Source: Fibrobacter sp. (lineage in GTDB: Bacteria > Fibrobacterota > Fibrobacteria > Fibrobacterales > Fibrobacteraceae). From it: a DNA stretch of 34,861 nucleotides. The DNA is taken from assembly GCA_017642335.1 (NCBI GenBank), contig JAGCPF010000017.1, positions 1 through 34,861 on the forward strand, written 5' to 3'. This document shows positions 13,101 through 21,821 of the stretch, one piece after another. The notes beneath the pieces were generated by a model, which was given only the letters and a program-made list of their open reading frames with translations, searched no databases and was not told the origin of the DNA. Every line of letters starts with the position of its first letter. Position 1 is the first letter of the stretch. Made by a program: the position numbers and the translations under genes.

Positions 13101-15120
13101 AAACGTGGATGCGGCTGTCGCCGAGATGAGCGACGCGGAGCTCCAGGAGTACAACGACGACCTCGTCGCCGAGGTCAAGGACTTCATCGAGAAGAATTCC
13201 GAACGGAACCGGGACCAGGTGAAGCGCATCAAGGCCGACCGCGAGTTCGCCGCCGGCCAGCAGTGGGACAAGATAGACCGCACGAATCGCGGCGAGAACC
13301 GCCTCGAGGAGGAAATCCCGGTAATCGAGAACCCCATCTCGGCGGTGGTGAACCCCATCAGCGCTAAGCCGTTCCGTTCCATGGCCGAGCCCAAGCCGAA
13401 GTTCAAGGACGTCTACGGCGATGCGATCGCTGTCCTTAACGAGAAGCTCTCGGAACTGCAGGACACCTTCGAGATGCAGGAGGCTCACGACTCGGCCACG
13501 TACGACGAGGTATGTGCCGGGCTAGGTTTCTGCTACGCGACGACCGAGGAAAAGGACGGCGAGGTGGAGGTGGCATACCACGCCATCGACGACGTGACGA
13601 AGGTCGTGTGGGATGCCGACGCCAAGTCCACGACAATGGCCGACGCGAAGCAGGCGGTCGTCATCGAGCTCATCAAGGAATCCGAAGCCGAGGAACGCTA
13701 CGGCACCGACATCTGGGGCGGAAAACTTCCGGAAAAGACCACGCTCGTGGACCTGGGAGACGATTTCGCCATTCCGGAAGGACTAGTGCCGCTCCTCACC
13801 TACTTCCGCGTCGAAGGACACAACTGCGAGTTCCACCGTCTGATAGGAGAGCAGGTCGTGGAATCCGACCTCCTGGAAGGCGTCGACCGCATCCCGATTG
13901 TCGCCTTTATCGGCGAGAAGAAGTGGTTCGGCGACGAACACGGTTTCGCGGGCCTAGTGCACAGGCTTCGCCCGATGCAGCGCCGTGCCAACTACGCCAA
14001 CAGCCAGATGATGGAACGCCTGGACCTCGTTCCGAAGGTCGGATTCATGGGCCCTGCCGAAGCGATCGACGAATACGAGGACGAATGGGCCGAGGCAAAC
14101 TACAGCACCGACGCCTACCTGCATTACCGCACGCACGACAAGGAAGGCCGTGAACTCAAGGAGCCGAAACCGATACAGATGACCGCCCAGGTCGAGGACG
14201 TGCAGGGTGTCATCAATTCCTCCATTCAGCTGATGCAGTTCGCCTCCGGAATTTCCCCGACTGGTATCGTGGACCAGACCATCCACGACCAGGTGACGGC
14301 CACCGAGTTCATGATCCGTACCGAGTCTAGCCAGTCCAACGTGTCGCACTACCTGAAGCACACGCGGGAATCCGTCAAGGCTTCCGGAAAGGTGCTCGCG
14401 CAGATGATTATCATGGTGTACGGTCTCGACATTCCCGAAGGGGCCTACGAGATCAAGGTGGACGGCGGCTGCATCGAGCTCACCGAGATGGAAAGGGAGC
14501 GCAAGTTCCTCCTCGCAGTGATGCAGTTCGTCCCGGAGGAAATGAAGGGCGTACTCGCCATAGGCCTGATGAATACCCTCGAATTCAAGCAGGCGCCCAT
14601 ACTCGCGCAGATGATGGTGAAGCTCCTGCCCCCCGCAGTGCAGGAAGCCTTCCTCGGCGGCGACCCGAAGGCGGCCCTCGCGGCGGCACAGCAGCAGATG
14701 GCTCAGATGCAGCAGCAGATGCAGCAGCTCCAGCAGCAGAACCAGGAACTCACGGTCCAGGCGCAGGAACTCCAGCTCCGCACCAAGAGCGACCTCGCCA
14801 TCAAGCAGATCGACGCCCAGGTGCAGCTGCAGAAGCAGAAGATGGCGAACGACAACGCGATTCTGCTCAAGCAGATGGACCTTCAGGCGAACGCGCAGAA
14901 GGAGCAGTTCAACGCCAAGGCGGACGCAGCGGCGCAGGACAAGGAAATCGTTGCGAAGGCGCAGGCCGACGCGGCGAAGGCCGAGCAGGACCTGAAGGCG
15001 GAAGTGACGAAGGCCACGGTGAACGCGAAGCTCGACATCGAGAAGAAGCAGGCCGAGAAGGCCTCGGAAGCGTTGACTGCACCCGCTGTGGCAGCTCCCT
15101 CTGCCACTCCCGTGATGTAA
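13078..15120 (+). CDS. P22-type portal protein (680 aa)
   Basis: The portal forms the dodecameric DNA gate at the capsid vertex. The N-terminal stretch RNRDQVKRIKADREFAAGQQ, with WDK, then IPVIENPISAVVNPISAKPF, matches the opening of P22-type portal proteins. A central block HRLRPMQRRANYANSQMMER and the ATEFMIRTESSQSNVSHYLK helix follow. After residue 530 the protein becomes a long Gln/Ala-rich coiled coil (QQQMAQMQQQMQQLQQQNQE...), comparable to the portal barrel. The length is close to P22 portal (725 aa). The start overlaps the sigma-like gene by 23 nt; a terminator follows the stop. Confidence 0.88.
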   Translation: MDEQEELENVDAAVAEMSDAELQEYNDDLVAEVKDFIEKNSERNRDQVKRIKADREFAAGQQWDKIDRTNRGENRLEEEIPVIENPISAVVNPISAKPFRSMAEPKPKFKDVYGDAIAVLNEKLSELQDTFEMQEAHDSATYDEVCAGLGFCYATTEEKDGEVEVAYHAIDDVTKVVWDADAKSTTMADAKQAVVIELIKESEAEERYGTDIWGGKLPEKTTLVDLGDDFAIPEGLVPLLTYFRVEGHNCEFHRLIGEQVVESDLLEGVDRIPIVAFIGEKKWFGDEHGFAGLVHRLRPMQRRANYANSQMMERLDLVPKVGFMGPAEAIDEYEDEWAEANYSTDAYLHYRTHDKEGRELKEPKPIQMTAQVEDVQGVINSSIQLMQFASGISPTGIVDQTIHDQVTATEFMIRTESSQSNVSHYLKHTRESVKASGKVLAQMIIMVYGLDIPEGAYEIKVDGGCIELTEMERERKFLLAVMQFVPEEMKGVLAIGLMNTLEFKQAPILAQMMVKLLPPAVQEAFLGGDPKAALAAAQQQMAQMQQQMQQLQQQNQELTVQAQELQLRTKSDLAIKQIDAQVQLQKQKMANDNAILLKQMDLQANAQKEQFNAKADAAAQDKEIVAKAQADAAKAEQDLKAEVTKATVNAKLDIEKKQAEKASEALTAPAVAAPSATPVM

Positions 15121-15145
15121 TTTCCCGACAAGGAACGATGCCTGA

Positions 15146-15178
15146 TCCGTCCCCGTAAGGAGGGGACGGATTTTTTTT
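15146..15178 (+). terminator. Rho-independent terminator after portal
   Basis: TCCGTCCCC (15146-15154) and GGGGACGGA (15162-15170) form a perfect 9-bp stem with a 7-nt loop, followed by eight T. It separates the packaging unit from the scaffold/coat unit, which has its own motif at 15197. Confidence 0.95.
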
Positions 15179-15196
15179 CGTGGAAAGTTCCGTTTT

Positions 15197-15219
15197 TTGC
15201 AACGCCCGTCTGTACCCTA
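15197..15219 (+). promoter_or_regulatory. Bipartite motif TTGCAA-N10-TACCCTA (site 2)
   Basis: TTGCAA at 15197-15202, 10-nt spacer, TACCCTA at 15213-15219. It lies directly after a terminator and 57 nt before the scaffold start, where a new promoter is expected. The flank cgttttttgcaa is identical to that of site 3 at 20381-20392. Confidence 0.55.
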
Positions 15220-15275
15220 CACGTTGAGGGCGATGTTGCCCTGATACTTGGCGAAGGCAAACGCGAAAGGAACAC

Positions 15276-16241
15276 ATGAGCGAAGAAAATCTTTTTGAAA
15301 CTGCGGGCAATTCCGGCGCAGGAAAAACGACTCCGGATTTCTCGGTAACTGTCGAAGACCCCAAGGGCGACGGCGGAAAGGCTGCAAACGGGAGCGGCAA
15401 CGAAGACAAGGACAAGCCTGGCCATGAAACGCACGACCGGTCCAACATCGAATACACCAGCGAATTCAAGAAGCGCGTGGACCGTATCCGCCGCAACGAG
15501 AAGGCAAGGTTCGATGCGGAACTGAAGAAGCGCGACGAGGCCTGGGAGAAACGGTTCAAGGAACTCGAGTCCCGTTTCGGCGGAAACCAGCCCAAGGTCC
15601 TGAAGCGCGAGGATTTCAAGACGGACGAGGAATTCACTGCAGCGAAGCGTGAAGCCGCCATCGACGAGATCATGAAGCGCATCGACGAACGCAACGGCGC
15701 GAAGTCGAAGCAGGCCGAAGATGACCGCCTGAAGCAGGAAGCGGACGACGAGGTGCAGCGCAAGTTCGCGCTGAAGTTCCAGGAAGGGATGCAGCGCACC
15801 CTGTCCCAGGAACAGCAGAAAGAGGTGATCGGTATCGCCAACGACGCCGACGGCGCCGTCAATACGTTCCTCCAGGGGCCCGCGGGCTCGACCTTGCAGA
15901 AATGGCTCTTCGAAGACTGTACCATCCCGGCAGACGTGATCCTTTACCTGGAACACAACGCGGAAAAGATGGAAATCCTCGGGACGCTTTCCCCGAGAAA
16001 GCAGATGGAACAGCTCGACATCCTCGAACGGCATCTGGCCAAGGCTGCGGCAGATGCTGCGAAAAAGAAGGGTCAGGACGGGAATCCGGCAAATCCGGAA
16101 GACGATCCGGACGACTCGGGCAGGAAGAAACCCCCGGTCATCGGTCAGTTCGGTGGCTCCAGCCGCGCGATTTCGGACTTCTCGAAGCTCTCCGACCAGG
16201 AAAGGGTCTCGAGACTCATCAAGGCAATGCGCAGCCGATAA
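15276..16241 (+). CDS. P22-type scaffold protein (321 aa)
   Basis: Capsid assembly scaffold: polar, acidic and low-complexity at the N-terminus (DPKGDGGKAANGSGNEDKDK), helical coiled coil in the middle (FKKRVDRIRRNEKARFDAEL...), and a short C-terminal basic helix pair (AISDFSKLSDQERVSRLIKA, then MRSR). In P22 gp8 such a C-terminal helix-turn-helix binds coat protein. P22 gp8 is 303 aa. AAAGGA precedes the ATG. It sits between portal and coat, the P22 gene order. Sequence similarity itself is low, so order and composition carry the call. Confidence 0.75.
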   Translation: MSEENLFETAGNSGAGKTTPDFSVTVEDPKGDGGKAANGSGNEDKDKPGHETHDRSNIEYTSEFKKRVDRIRRNEKARFDAELKKRDEAWEKRFKELESRFGGNQPKVLKREDFKTDEEFTAAKREAAIDEIMKRIDERNGAKSKQAEDDRLKQEADDEVQRKFALKFQEGMQRTLSQEQQKEVIGIANDADGAVNTFLQGPAGSTLQKWLFEDCTIPADVILYLEHNAEKMEILGTLSPRKQMEQLDILERHLAKAAADAAKKKGQDGNPANPEDDPDDSGRKKPPVIGQFGGSSRAISDFSKLSDQERVSRLIKAMRSR

Positions 16242-16264
16242 GACTTTAACAAAGGACCAAGACA

Positions 16265-17557
16265 ATGGCTAACAAACTTACCGTACAGTCCCTGAACGAC
16301 AAGTTCACCGCTGCCGTCCTCGACAGCTCCAACTTCATCAAGGAATCCAAGAACTGGGCGAAGGACCTCTTCAAGAAGGGTACCCGCTCCGGCACCCGCG
16401 CCACCCTCTACTTCGACGGCATGGGCGAAACCGCCACCGCTGACGACATCGAAGGCAATGACGAAAACGGCAACGCCGCGATGAGCATTGCCAACATGAG
16501 CGGCGACGTCAAGCAGTACGCCGTCCCGCTCGTTGTGGGCAACTCCAAGGGCAAGGTAGGCTGGACCGAAGTGGAAGAACGCTTCAAGATGGGTACCCTC
16601 GACGAAGACCTCGTCAAGCCGACCGCCAACTCCATGGCTGAAAAGCTCGTGCGCAAGGTTATCGACAACTCCTACCTGCGTTCCACCGGCGTAGTCGTGG
16701 CCGCAAAGGATGCCACTACCGGTCAGTCCGGCAGCTTCCTCGCGCTCGCTTCCGCTCTCGCATCCCTGCGCAAGATGCGCACCGGCATGACCCTCGTGGG
16801 CCATCTCGATTCCGACACCATGGGTTACCTTGCCTCCCTGCCCGTAACCGCAGGCGTGGGTCACTTCGACGCCACCTCCGAAAAGCTCAAGGAACTCTAC
16901 GGCGACGCTGCCATCGGCACGTTCCACCGTTGCCCCTTCATCGACGAACCGTTCATGCCGATCATTGAAACCGGCGTCGCTCCTGGTTCCAGCTGCAAGG
17001 TCAACGGCGAAGTCGACCAGGACGACGTTGTCGATGGTTCCGACACTCTGGATATTGCCATCGATGGTATCGCAGACGGCGTTTCCTCCATCAAGAAGGG
17101 CTCCGTGTTCACCATCGCGGGCGTGAACCGCTGCACCGGTGCAGGCACCCCGCTGCTCAACTCCCCGTACGCTTTCGTCGTGCAGGCCGACGCTACCGTC
17201 ACCTCCAACGCCGCCACCCTCAAGGTACTCCCGGTATACTTCAACAACGCGGGCTACATCCCGACCGTCTCCGTGGACAAGATTGCCGACAATGCCGACA
17301 TCACCTGGCTCACCGGCGCAAACAAGAAGTACGCCGTCGGCATCATCCGCGCACGCGAGGCCCTCAACTGGACCCCGATCGAAATGCCGGACATCCGCGG
17401 CTGCGAAAACGGCTCGACCACCGTGCCGACGATGTCGTTCCACACCGCCTTCGACGGCAAGATCGACGACGCCTCCAACGTGGGCCGTCTCGACGCCATC
17501 TACTGCGGCAAGATCGTGGACCCGCGTCTCGTGCGCACCGTGTACTGGGAAATCTAA
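16265..17557 (+). CDS. P22-type major coat protein (430 aa)
   Basis: The HK97-fold shell protein. The length (430 aa) equals that of P22 coat gp5, and the order scaffold-coat matches. Visible landmarks: a helical N-arm (KFTAAVLDSSNFIKESKNWA), LVKPTANSMAEKLVRKVIDN as the long spine helix, and a mid-protein insertion rich in beta structure (residues about 225-340: SCKVNGEVDQDDVVDGSDTL..., IKKGSVFTIAGVN), consistent with the P22 I-domain region. Codons are strongly biased to C/G-ending synonyms, as in a highly expressed gene. Followed by a strong terminator. Confidence 0.85.
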   Translation: MANKLTVQSLNDKFTAAVLDSSNFIKESKNWAKDLFKKGTRSGTRATLYFDGMGETATADDIEGNDENGNAAMSIANMSGDVKQYAVPLVVGNSKGKVGWTEVEERFKMGTLDEDLVKPTANSMAEKLVRKVIDNSYLRSTGVVVAAKDATTGQSGSFLALASALASLRKMRTGMTLVGHLDSDTMGYLASLPVTAGVGHFDATSEKLKELYGDAAIGTFHRCPFIDEPFMPIIETGVAPGSSCKVNGEVDQDDVVDGSDTLDIAIDGIADGVSSIKKGSVFTIAGVNRCTGAGTPLLNSPYAFVVQADATVTSNAATLKVLPVYFNNAGYIPTVSVDKIADNADITWLTGANKKYAVGIIRAREALNWTPIEMPDIRGCENGSTTVPTMSFHTAFDGKIDDASNVGRLDAIYCGKIVDPRLVRTVYWEI

Positions 17558-17588
17558 TCACGGATTTGTCTCTTCGCAGACATGTTCC

Positions 17589-17624
17589 GGGCTGGTTGGC
17601 TTTGGCCAGCCGGCCCTTTTATTT
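17589..17624 (+). terminator. Rho-independent terminator after coat protein
   Basis: GGGCTGGTTGGC (17589-17600) pairs with GCCAGCCGGCCC (17605-17616) over 12 bp with G-U pairs and a tttg loop, then TTTTATTT. It lies 12 nt before the next ATG, so it probably attenuates read-through from the highly expressed coat gene into the tail genes. Confidence 0.88.
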
Positions 17625-17635
17625 AAGGAGACGAA

Positions 17636-18337
17636 ATGTCCAAATCCATCCGCAAGATTATCGGGGAAGCCTACAAGTTCATCGGGCTCGCGCCTAACGG
17701 CATACTGCACGACGGCCAGGTGAGCGAGGGCGTGGACTTCGCGAACGAGGTCATCGGCAAGTACAACGAGTCCAGCCTTTTCCCCTTCACCTACTCTACC
17801 CTCGAGGCCGTGGTCTCGGGAGGTTCAATTACGATTTCCTCGCAGGCCGGGGAAGGCGTGGTCGAGGGTGTCGTGCCCGTAGGCATGGCAGCCCTATACT
17901 GGAAGCACTCCGATACCGACATGGTGAAGCTGCGCGACCTCGACTTCAAGGACATCTTCGGGCTGCGCAACGCTTCGGCGTCCCCGGCATGGTACTCGCT
18001 CGTCGTCGAGGATGACGACCGGGCTACTGTGCACTTCGATGCGCTCGGCACGTTCCGCGTGCTGATGGTGTACCCGAAGAAGCTGCCGCGCCTCGAGATC
18101 GACGACATGTTCGTGGCGCCTGAAATCTACGAGCAGGTCGTGAAGTACGGCGTTGTGGTCCGTGCGGCGACCAAGGCCACGTTCGAGGAATCGGTCATCG
18201 CCGACTACCAGAAGCTCCTGGACGACGCCGTCCGTGCCATCACGAACAGCAACGCGGGCAAGCGCCCCGTGAAGCGCAAGCTCGACGGCTTCTACAACCA
18301 CCACGACGAATTCAAGAGCCCTAGAGTCTGGAGGTAA
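17636..18337 (+). CDS. P22 gp4-like head-completion / tail accessory protein (233 aa)
   Basis: Binds below the portal to close the packaged head and attach the tail. The opening SIRKIIGEAYKFIGLAPNGI, then DGQVSEGVDFANEVIGKYNE, resembles gp4 ('ali..AlrklGv...g...s......A...LN.mi..w'). A central beta region (VVSGGSITISSQ...) and a C-terminal helix (EESVIADYQKLLDDAVRAIT) follow. P22 gp4 is 166 aa, so this homologue is longer. AAGGAG precedes the ATG. Gene order (coat, gp4, gp10) supports the call. Confidence 0.75.
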   Translation: MSKSIRKIIGEAYKFIGLAPNGILHDGQVSEGVDFANEVIGKYNESSLFPFTYSTLEAVVSGGSITISSQAGEGVVEGVVPVGMAALYWKHSDTDMVKLRDLDFKDIFGLRNASASPAWYSLVVEDDDRATVHFDALGTFRVLMVYPKKLPRLEIDDMFVAPEIYEQVVKYGVVVRAATKATFEESVIADYQKLLDDAVRAITNSNAGKRPVKRKLDGFYNHHDEFKSPRVWR

Positions 18338-18340
18338 ACG

Positions 18341-20077
18341 ATGCCGTCAGTAATTTCAGTACCCGGATTCCTCGGAGGATCCTCGAAGTCCGACGTCATG
18401 ATGGACTCGCCCGAGGAACTGCTGAACATGTTCGTGGAGAAGAAGGAATCTTCGGAACCGCGAGGCTACACGCAGAAGACGCTCCGCTCCGTTGAGGGCG
18501 AACGCTCCGTCCTGGAGTTCCCTTTCGACACCCGCATAGGCTGCCGAGGACTCTTCACCGCATCCGACGGGACTATGTTCGCAGCCTTCGACGCTTCCGT
18601 CTACAGGATAAGGCGCAAGGACGACGGCTCGCTCGAAAAGATCCTGGTGGCGGACCTCATGAGCAGGCCCACGCAGGTGGTTTTCTCCGAGACGGGCGGA
18701 ATCAATTCCCACGTCGTGTGGGTTGACGGCTCCCCGTTCCTTTTCGCCTACTCGCTGAAGGACGGAACCTTCAGACAATTTGCCACGCCTCTCAGGACAT
18801 ACAAGTCGGTGGACGGCAACGACAGCCCGTCCGTCGGGGATACCCACGCCACCCCGACACACGTGGTGTGCATCTCGGGCGTCATATGCATCAACGACAG
18901 CGAGAACGACACGTGGTACTACACCGACCCCTACGTTCTTGGCGGAGCTACGGAAGAACGCAAGGTATACAGGCTCGTCAATGGCCAGGTTCAGTACGGC
19001 CCGGACGGTGTCACGGTGTTGACAGATACGGTGAACATCGCGAGCGAGGCCGACAACAACGTGTGCTACCTGTGGCTCGACCGATACAGCCTCCCGAAAT
19101 TCCAGACGGCGGAATACGTGGCCGACCGCATCACGGCCATGGTTCTCTGCAACGACCGCATTTACTGCTTCGGCACGAAGTCCCTGCAGGTGTACACGCC
19201 GACCATGACGGAGGACGCCTACGGGAATTCCTATTCCGTGTTCAGTTCCACGGGAAACAATACCCGCGACAACGGCGCTGAAATCGGCTCCACGGTGGCA
19301 TCCCTCGGTGGCAAGGTGTTCTGGCTCGGCTCAAGCACCATAGGCGACCATTCCGTGTGGGTGAGCGACGGCGGGGCACCTGTCAGGATTTCGTCGAACA
19401 ACATCGAACGCGAACTCCGAGGTTTCGGCAACATCTCGGACGCCTATGGCTTCGCCTACGCCTACAACGGACACCAGTTCTACGTACTGACCGTGCCGGG
19501 CTCCGACAAGACGTACTGCTACGACGTGACGACGCAGGAATGGTTCAACCGTTCTACAAGGGACCCGCAGACAGGCAGGGACCGCTACTGGGCCCCGAGC
19601 TTCGCCACGGCGGCTTACGGCGAGATTTTCCTCGGGAGCTATTCCGCGGAATTCCTCATGCAGGTGGACCCCGACAAGTTCACCGACTTCCGGGACAACC
19701 CGATAATCAAGCGGCGCACGTCCCCCGTGTTCGTGAAGGACTTCGCACCGTTCAGGCTGGACGCCTTCTGGATGGAATGGAACACCGGCACGACCACGCA
19801 GAGCTACCCGGTCGAGAACGGCGGCTACGTGTCGGCATTCAATCCTGTAGCCATGCTCGAATGCTCCAACGACGGCGGCAATACCTGGGGCATGGAACGC
19901 TGGGCGCACGGCGGCAAGATAGGCCAGTATTTCTGGCGGACAGAATGGCGAGGAGGCTTCCCGTGCGGCGGCTACCAGCTGCCCAGGATGTACGTACTCC
20001 GCCTAACCATCAGCGACCCCGTGAAGGTAGTCATCACGGCCGCGAAGATGCAGATCACGCAGACGAGGAGGCCTTGA
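18341..20077 (+). CDS. P22 gp10-like packaged-DNA stabilisation / tail hub protein (578 aa)
   Basis: Hub protein that plugs the portal after gp4. The first residues (PSVISVPGFLGGSSKSDVMM, then SPEELLNMFVEKKESSEPRG) match the gp10 start ('iN.y.e.......a...l..tpGl'). The rest is beta-rich, as expected for a beta-propeller-like hub: CRGLFTASDGTMFAAFDASV, WVDGSPFLFAYSLKDGTFRQ, TAEYVADRITAMVLCNDRIY, FWLGSSTIGDHSVWVSDGGA. It is longer than P22 gp10 (472 aa). The start is 3 nt after the gp4-like stop; the stop overlaps the next ATG by 1 nt. Confidence 0.8.
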   Translation: MPSVISVPGFLGGSSKSDVMMDSPEELLNMFVEKKESSEPRGYTQKTLRSVEGERSVLEFPFDTRIGCRGLFTASDGTMFAAFDASVYRIRRKDDGSLEKILVADLMSRPTQVVFSETGGINSHVVWVDGSPFLFAYSLKDGTFRQFATPLRTYKSVDGNDSPSVGDTHATPTHVVCISGVICINDSENDTWYYTDPYVLGGATEERKVYRLVNGQVQYGPDGVTVLTDTVNIASEADNNVCYLWLDRYSLPKFQTAEYVADRITAMVLCNDRIYCFGTKSLQVYTPTMTEDAYGNSYSVFSSTGNNTRDNGAEIGSTVASLGGKVFWLGSSTIGDHSVWVSDGGAPVRISSNNIERELRGFGNISDAYGFAYAYNGHQFYVLTVPGSDKTYCYDVTTQEWFNRSTRDPQTGRDRYWAPSFATAAYGEIFLGSYSAEFLMQVDPDKFTDFRDNPIIKRRTSPVFVKDFAPFRLDAFWMEWNTGTTTQSYPVENGGYVSAFNPVAMLECSNDGGNTWGMERWAHGGKIGQYFWRTEWRGGFPCGGYQLPRMYVLRLTISDPVKVVITAAKMQITQTRRP

Positions 20078-20400
20078 TGCTTACCAGGATAAACCCGAAG
20101 AAGGTCTTCGACGATACCGGGAAGGCCGTGACCGAAATCCAGTCCGCCATAGAGGGGGACTGGGGCAGGGAATCGCAGAAAGGGCTCCGCGTAGTGTACC
20201 TTGGCAAGTGTACGCTCATGTCGGGCCTTTTCGGAGCCGACGCCACGGCCGTAGAGGTTCCCACCACGCAGGAACGCTATCCGGCCTACTTCCACGACAC
20301 GAATGGGCACTCCCGGATGGCGGTCGTGGAACCTGGTTCCAGGTTCGTGAAGAAACCGGAAGGAATTTCAGGCGGATTCGCGTTTTTTGCAATGGTGTAG
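20077..20400 (+). CDS. Unknown small tail-region protein (107 aa)
   Basis: MLTRINPKKVFDDTGKAVTE... is beta-rich after residue 30 (GLRVVYLGKCTLMSGLFGAD), ending KPEGISGGFAFFAMV. The ATG at 20077 overlaps the hub stop (TGATG), indicating coupled translation. In P22 this position holds the tail needle gene (gp26), but no coiled-coil needle pattern is visible here, so that is not claimed. It may be a small virion stopper or fibre-attachment protein. Confidence 0.6.
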   Translation: MLTRINPKKVFDDTGKAVTEIQSAIEGDWGRESQKGLRVVYLGKCTLMSGLFGADATAVEVPTTQERYPAYFHDTNGHSRMAVVEPGSRFVKKPEGISGGFAFFAMV

Positions 20401-20409
20401 TGTAAACTA
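20387..20409 (+). promoter_or_regulatory. Bipartite motif TTGCAA-N10-TAAACTA (site 3)
   Basis: TTGCAA at 20387-20392, 10-nt spacer, TAAACTA at 20403-20409, 29 nt before the ATG at 20439. TAAACTA and spacing equal site 1; the upstream cgttttttgcaa equals site 2. It lies in the only gap of this gene cluster. Confidence 0.55.
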
Positions 20410-20438
20410 CAATAGAACGAATATAAAAGCGAGGAACT

Positions 20439-21266
20439 ATGAATAACGGAGCTTTAAGCGGCGCAGGTACCGGGGCGGCCATCGGTTCGATGTTCGGCCC
20501 GTGGGGAACCGTCATCGGAGGCGCGGGCGGACTACTCGTCGGCGGGCTCATGGACGGCCAGGCCGACTCGCAGAAGCACAAGGCTATCAACAACGCACTG
20601 GAATCGCTCGAGGACGCCCAGGGCTATATCGACTCGGCACGCCAGCAGAACACGGCCCTTGCGAACCAGGGGCTCGGTCTTGCGGGCAGCCTTTGGGACC
20701 CGAACGGAGACCTCTCGCAAAAATACAGCCAGGCACTCGCGGGAATCGAGAACCTGCAGGGCTACAATGCCGACAACCTGTTCAGCTACGACAAGACGAT
20801 CCAGGATTTCTACGACCCTGCATTCCAGCTTTCTGTAGACATGGCCAACGACGCCATCAACAACTCCCAGGCGTTCGGCGGCAACATGTTCTCGAGCGAC
20901 ACTGCGAACAAGCTGGCCGCCAAGAACAACGTGCTCGCCACGCAGATGTACGACGAGGCCCGTGACGCCATGCAGGCGGACAAGTCGCTCGAGCAGTCCA
21001 TCTGGGCGGGCAACGAGTCGGCGAAGCAGGCCGCGGCGGACTCGCAGTCGAACCTTGCAAATATGCGCCTGAACGCATACGGCACGGGAATGAGCAACCT
21101 CTCGGACGCACAGCAGGGCTACATCGCGAACATGATGGGCATCAACAGCGACTATGCCGGCGACATGACGGACTACCTCGGTTCCGTCGCGAACCTCAAG
21201 GCACAGGATCCGGGAACCAGGAGCATGTTCTCCCGCGTGCTCGACCCTCTCGGACTCTTCGGATAA
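20439..21266 (+). CDS. Ejection / internal virion protein, gp7-like (275 aa)
   Basis: The Gly-rich zipper at the N-terminus (SGAGTGAAIGSMFGPWGTVI, then GGAGGLLVGGLMDG) could insert in membranes, as in pilot proteins ejected with phage DNA. The rest is Gln/Asn/Ala-rich helices: AINNALESLEDAQGYIDSAR, and GNMFSSDTANKLAAKNNVLA typical of P22 gp7-type or other podovirus injection proteins, with an end PGTRSMFSRVLDPLGLFG. P22 gp7 is 229 aa. It opens the ejection cluster of four genes. GAGGA lies 5 nt before the ATG. Confidence 0.65.
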   Translation: MNNGALSGAGTGAAIGSMFGPWGTVIGGAGGLLVGGLMDGQADSQKHKAINNALESLEDAQGYIDSARQQNTALANQGLGLAGSLWDPNGDLSQKYSQALAGIENLQGYNADNLFSYDKTIQDFYDPAFQLSVDMANDAINNSQAFGGNMFSSDTANKLAAKNNVLATQMYDEARDAMQADKSLEQSIWAGNESAKQAAADSQSNLANMRLNAYGTGMSNLSDAQQGYIANMMGINSDYAGDMTDYLGSVANLKAQDPGTRSMFSRVLDPLGLFG

Positions 21267-21278
21267 GGAGATATTATC

Positions 21279-21821
21279 ATGGCAAGGACATTCAATGCAG
21301 GCATCTGGGGCGGTATCGGCGACGCAGTGGCGCGTGACGACATTCTCCGCAGGGAACGCAACCAAAAGACTCTCGGAGGACTCCTTGACGCGGCCAAGTT
21401 CATCGAGAAGACGAACGCGAACCGCAACCTCCGCAAGGATTGGCAGGACTATTTCGCAAACCGTAAGGCGGCGCAGGATGCCGCGGCTGAAGATGCTGCA
21501 GCGCAGGATATGGCGGACGCCTTCGGTGTGGAGGATTCCCTCACTATGGAAGGCTTGCCGGCCGTAGCGAGCATCTTCGGCGATGACGTGCAGGCCCCGG
21601 ACGAAATGGAATCGTCCATCTGGGACCCGTCCATGATCGCGAACGGTTACGAGCCGACGTTCGCGCCGGAGGATTACGAGTTCATCCGGAACTTCAACCC
21701 TAAAACCGCGACTCCGGAAGAAATCCTGATGGCACAGCGCATCGTTGGAACTGACGATGACGGTAAATGGGGCCCGAACTCCAGGGCCGCATACAAGAAT
21801 TTCATGAAGGGGAGGGTATAA
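21279..21821 (+). CDS. Putative ejection protein with peptidoglycan-binding-like C-terminus (180 aa)
   Basis: Ala/Asp-rich and helical (AAQDAAAEDAAAQDMADAFG) with a C-terminal ILMAQRIVGTDDDGKWGPNS followed by RAAYKNFM. That end resembles the PG_binding_1 repeat ('Qr.LG...DG.wGp.Tr.A...fQ'), which binds cell wall in lytic enzymes. No catalytic domain is attached. As part of the ejection cluster it may help the injected proteins engage the wall. AAGGAG lies 9 nt before the ATG; its stop overlaps the next ATG (TAATG). Confidence 0.6.
   Translation: MARTFNAGIWGGIGDAVARDDILRRERNQKTLGGLLDAAKFIEKTNANRNLRKDWQDYFANRKAAQDAAAEDAAAQDMADAFGVEDSLTMEGLPAVASIFGDDVQAPDEMESSIWDPSMIANGYEPTFAPEDYEFIRNFNPKTATPEEILMAQRIVGTDDDGKWGPNSRAAYKNFMKGRV

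Noticed and set aside
15190..15200. sigma54 promoter (GG-N10-GC) at the TTTTTTGCAA sites
   Set aside because: No GG at the required distance from GC at 15199 or 20389.
14883..16265. 460-aa minus-strand ORF opposite portal and scaffold
   Set aside because: Crosses a terminator and two well-supported plus genes; composition is typical of an antisense shadow of GC-rich coding DNA.
16145..17443. 432-aa minus-strand ORF opposite the coat gene
   Set aside because: Shadow frame produced by strong codon bias in the coat gene; no ribosome site or family motif.
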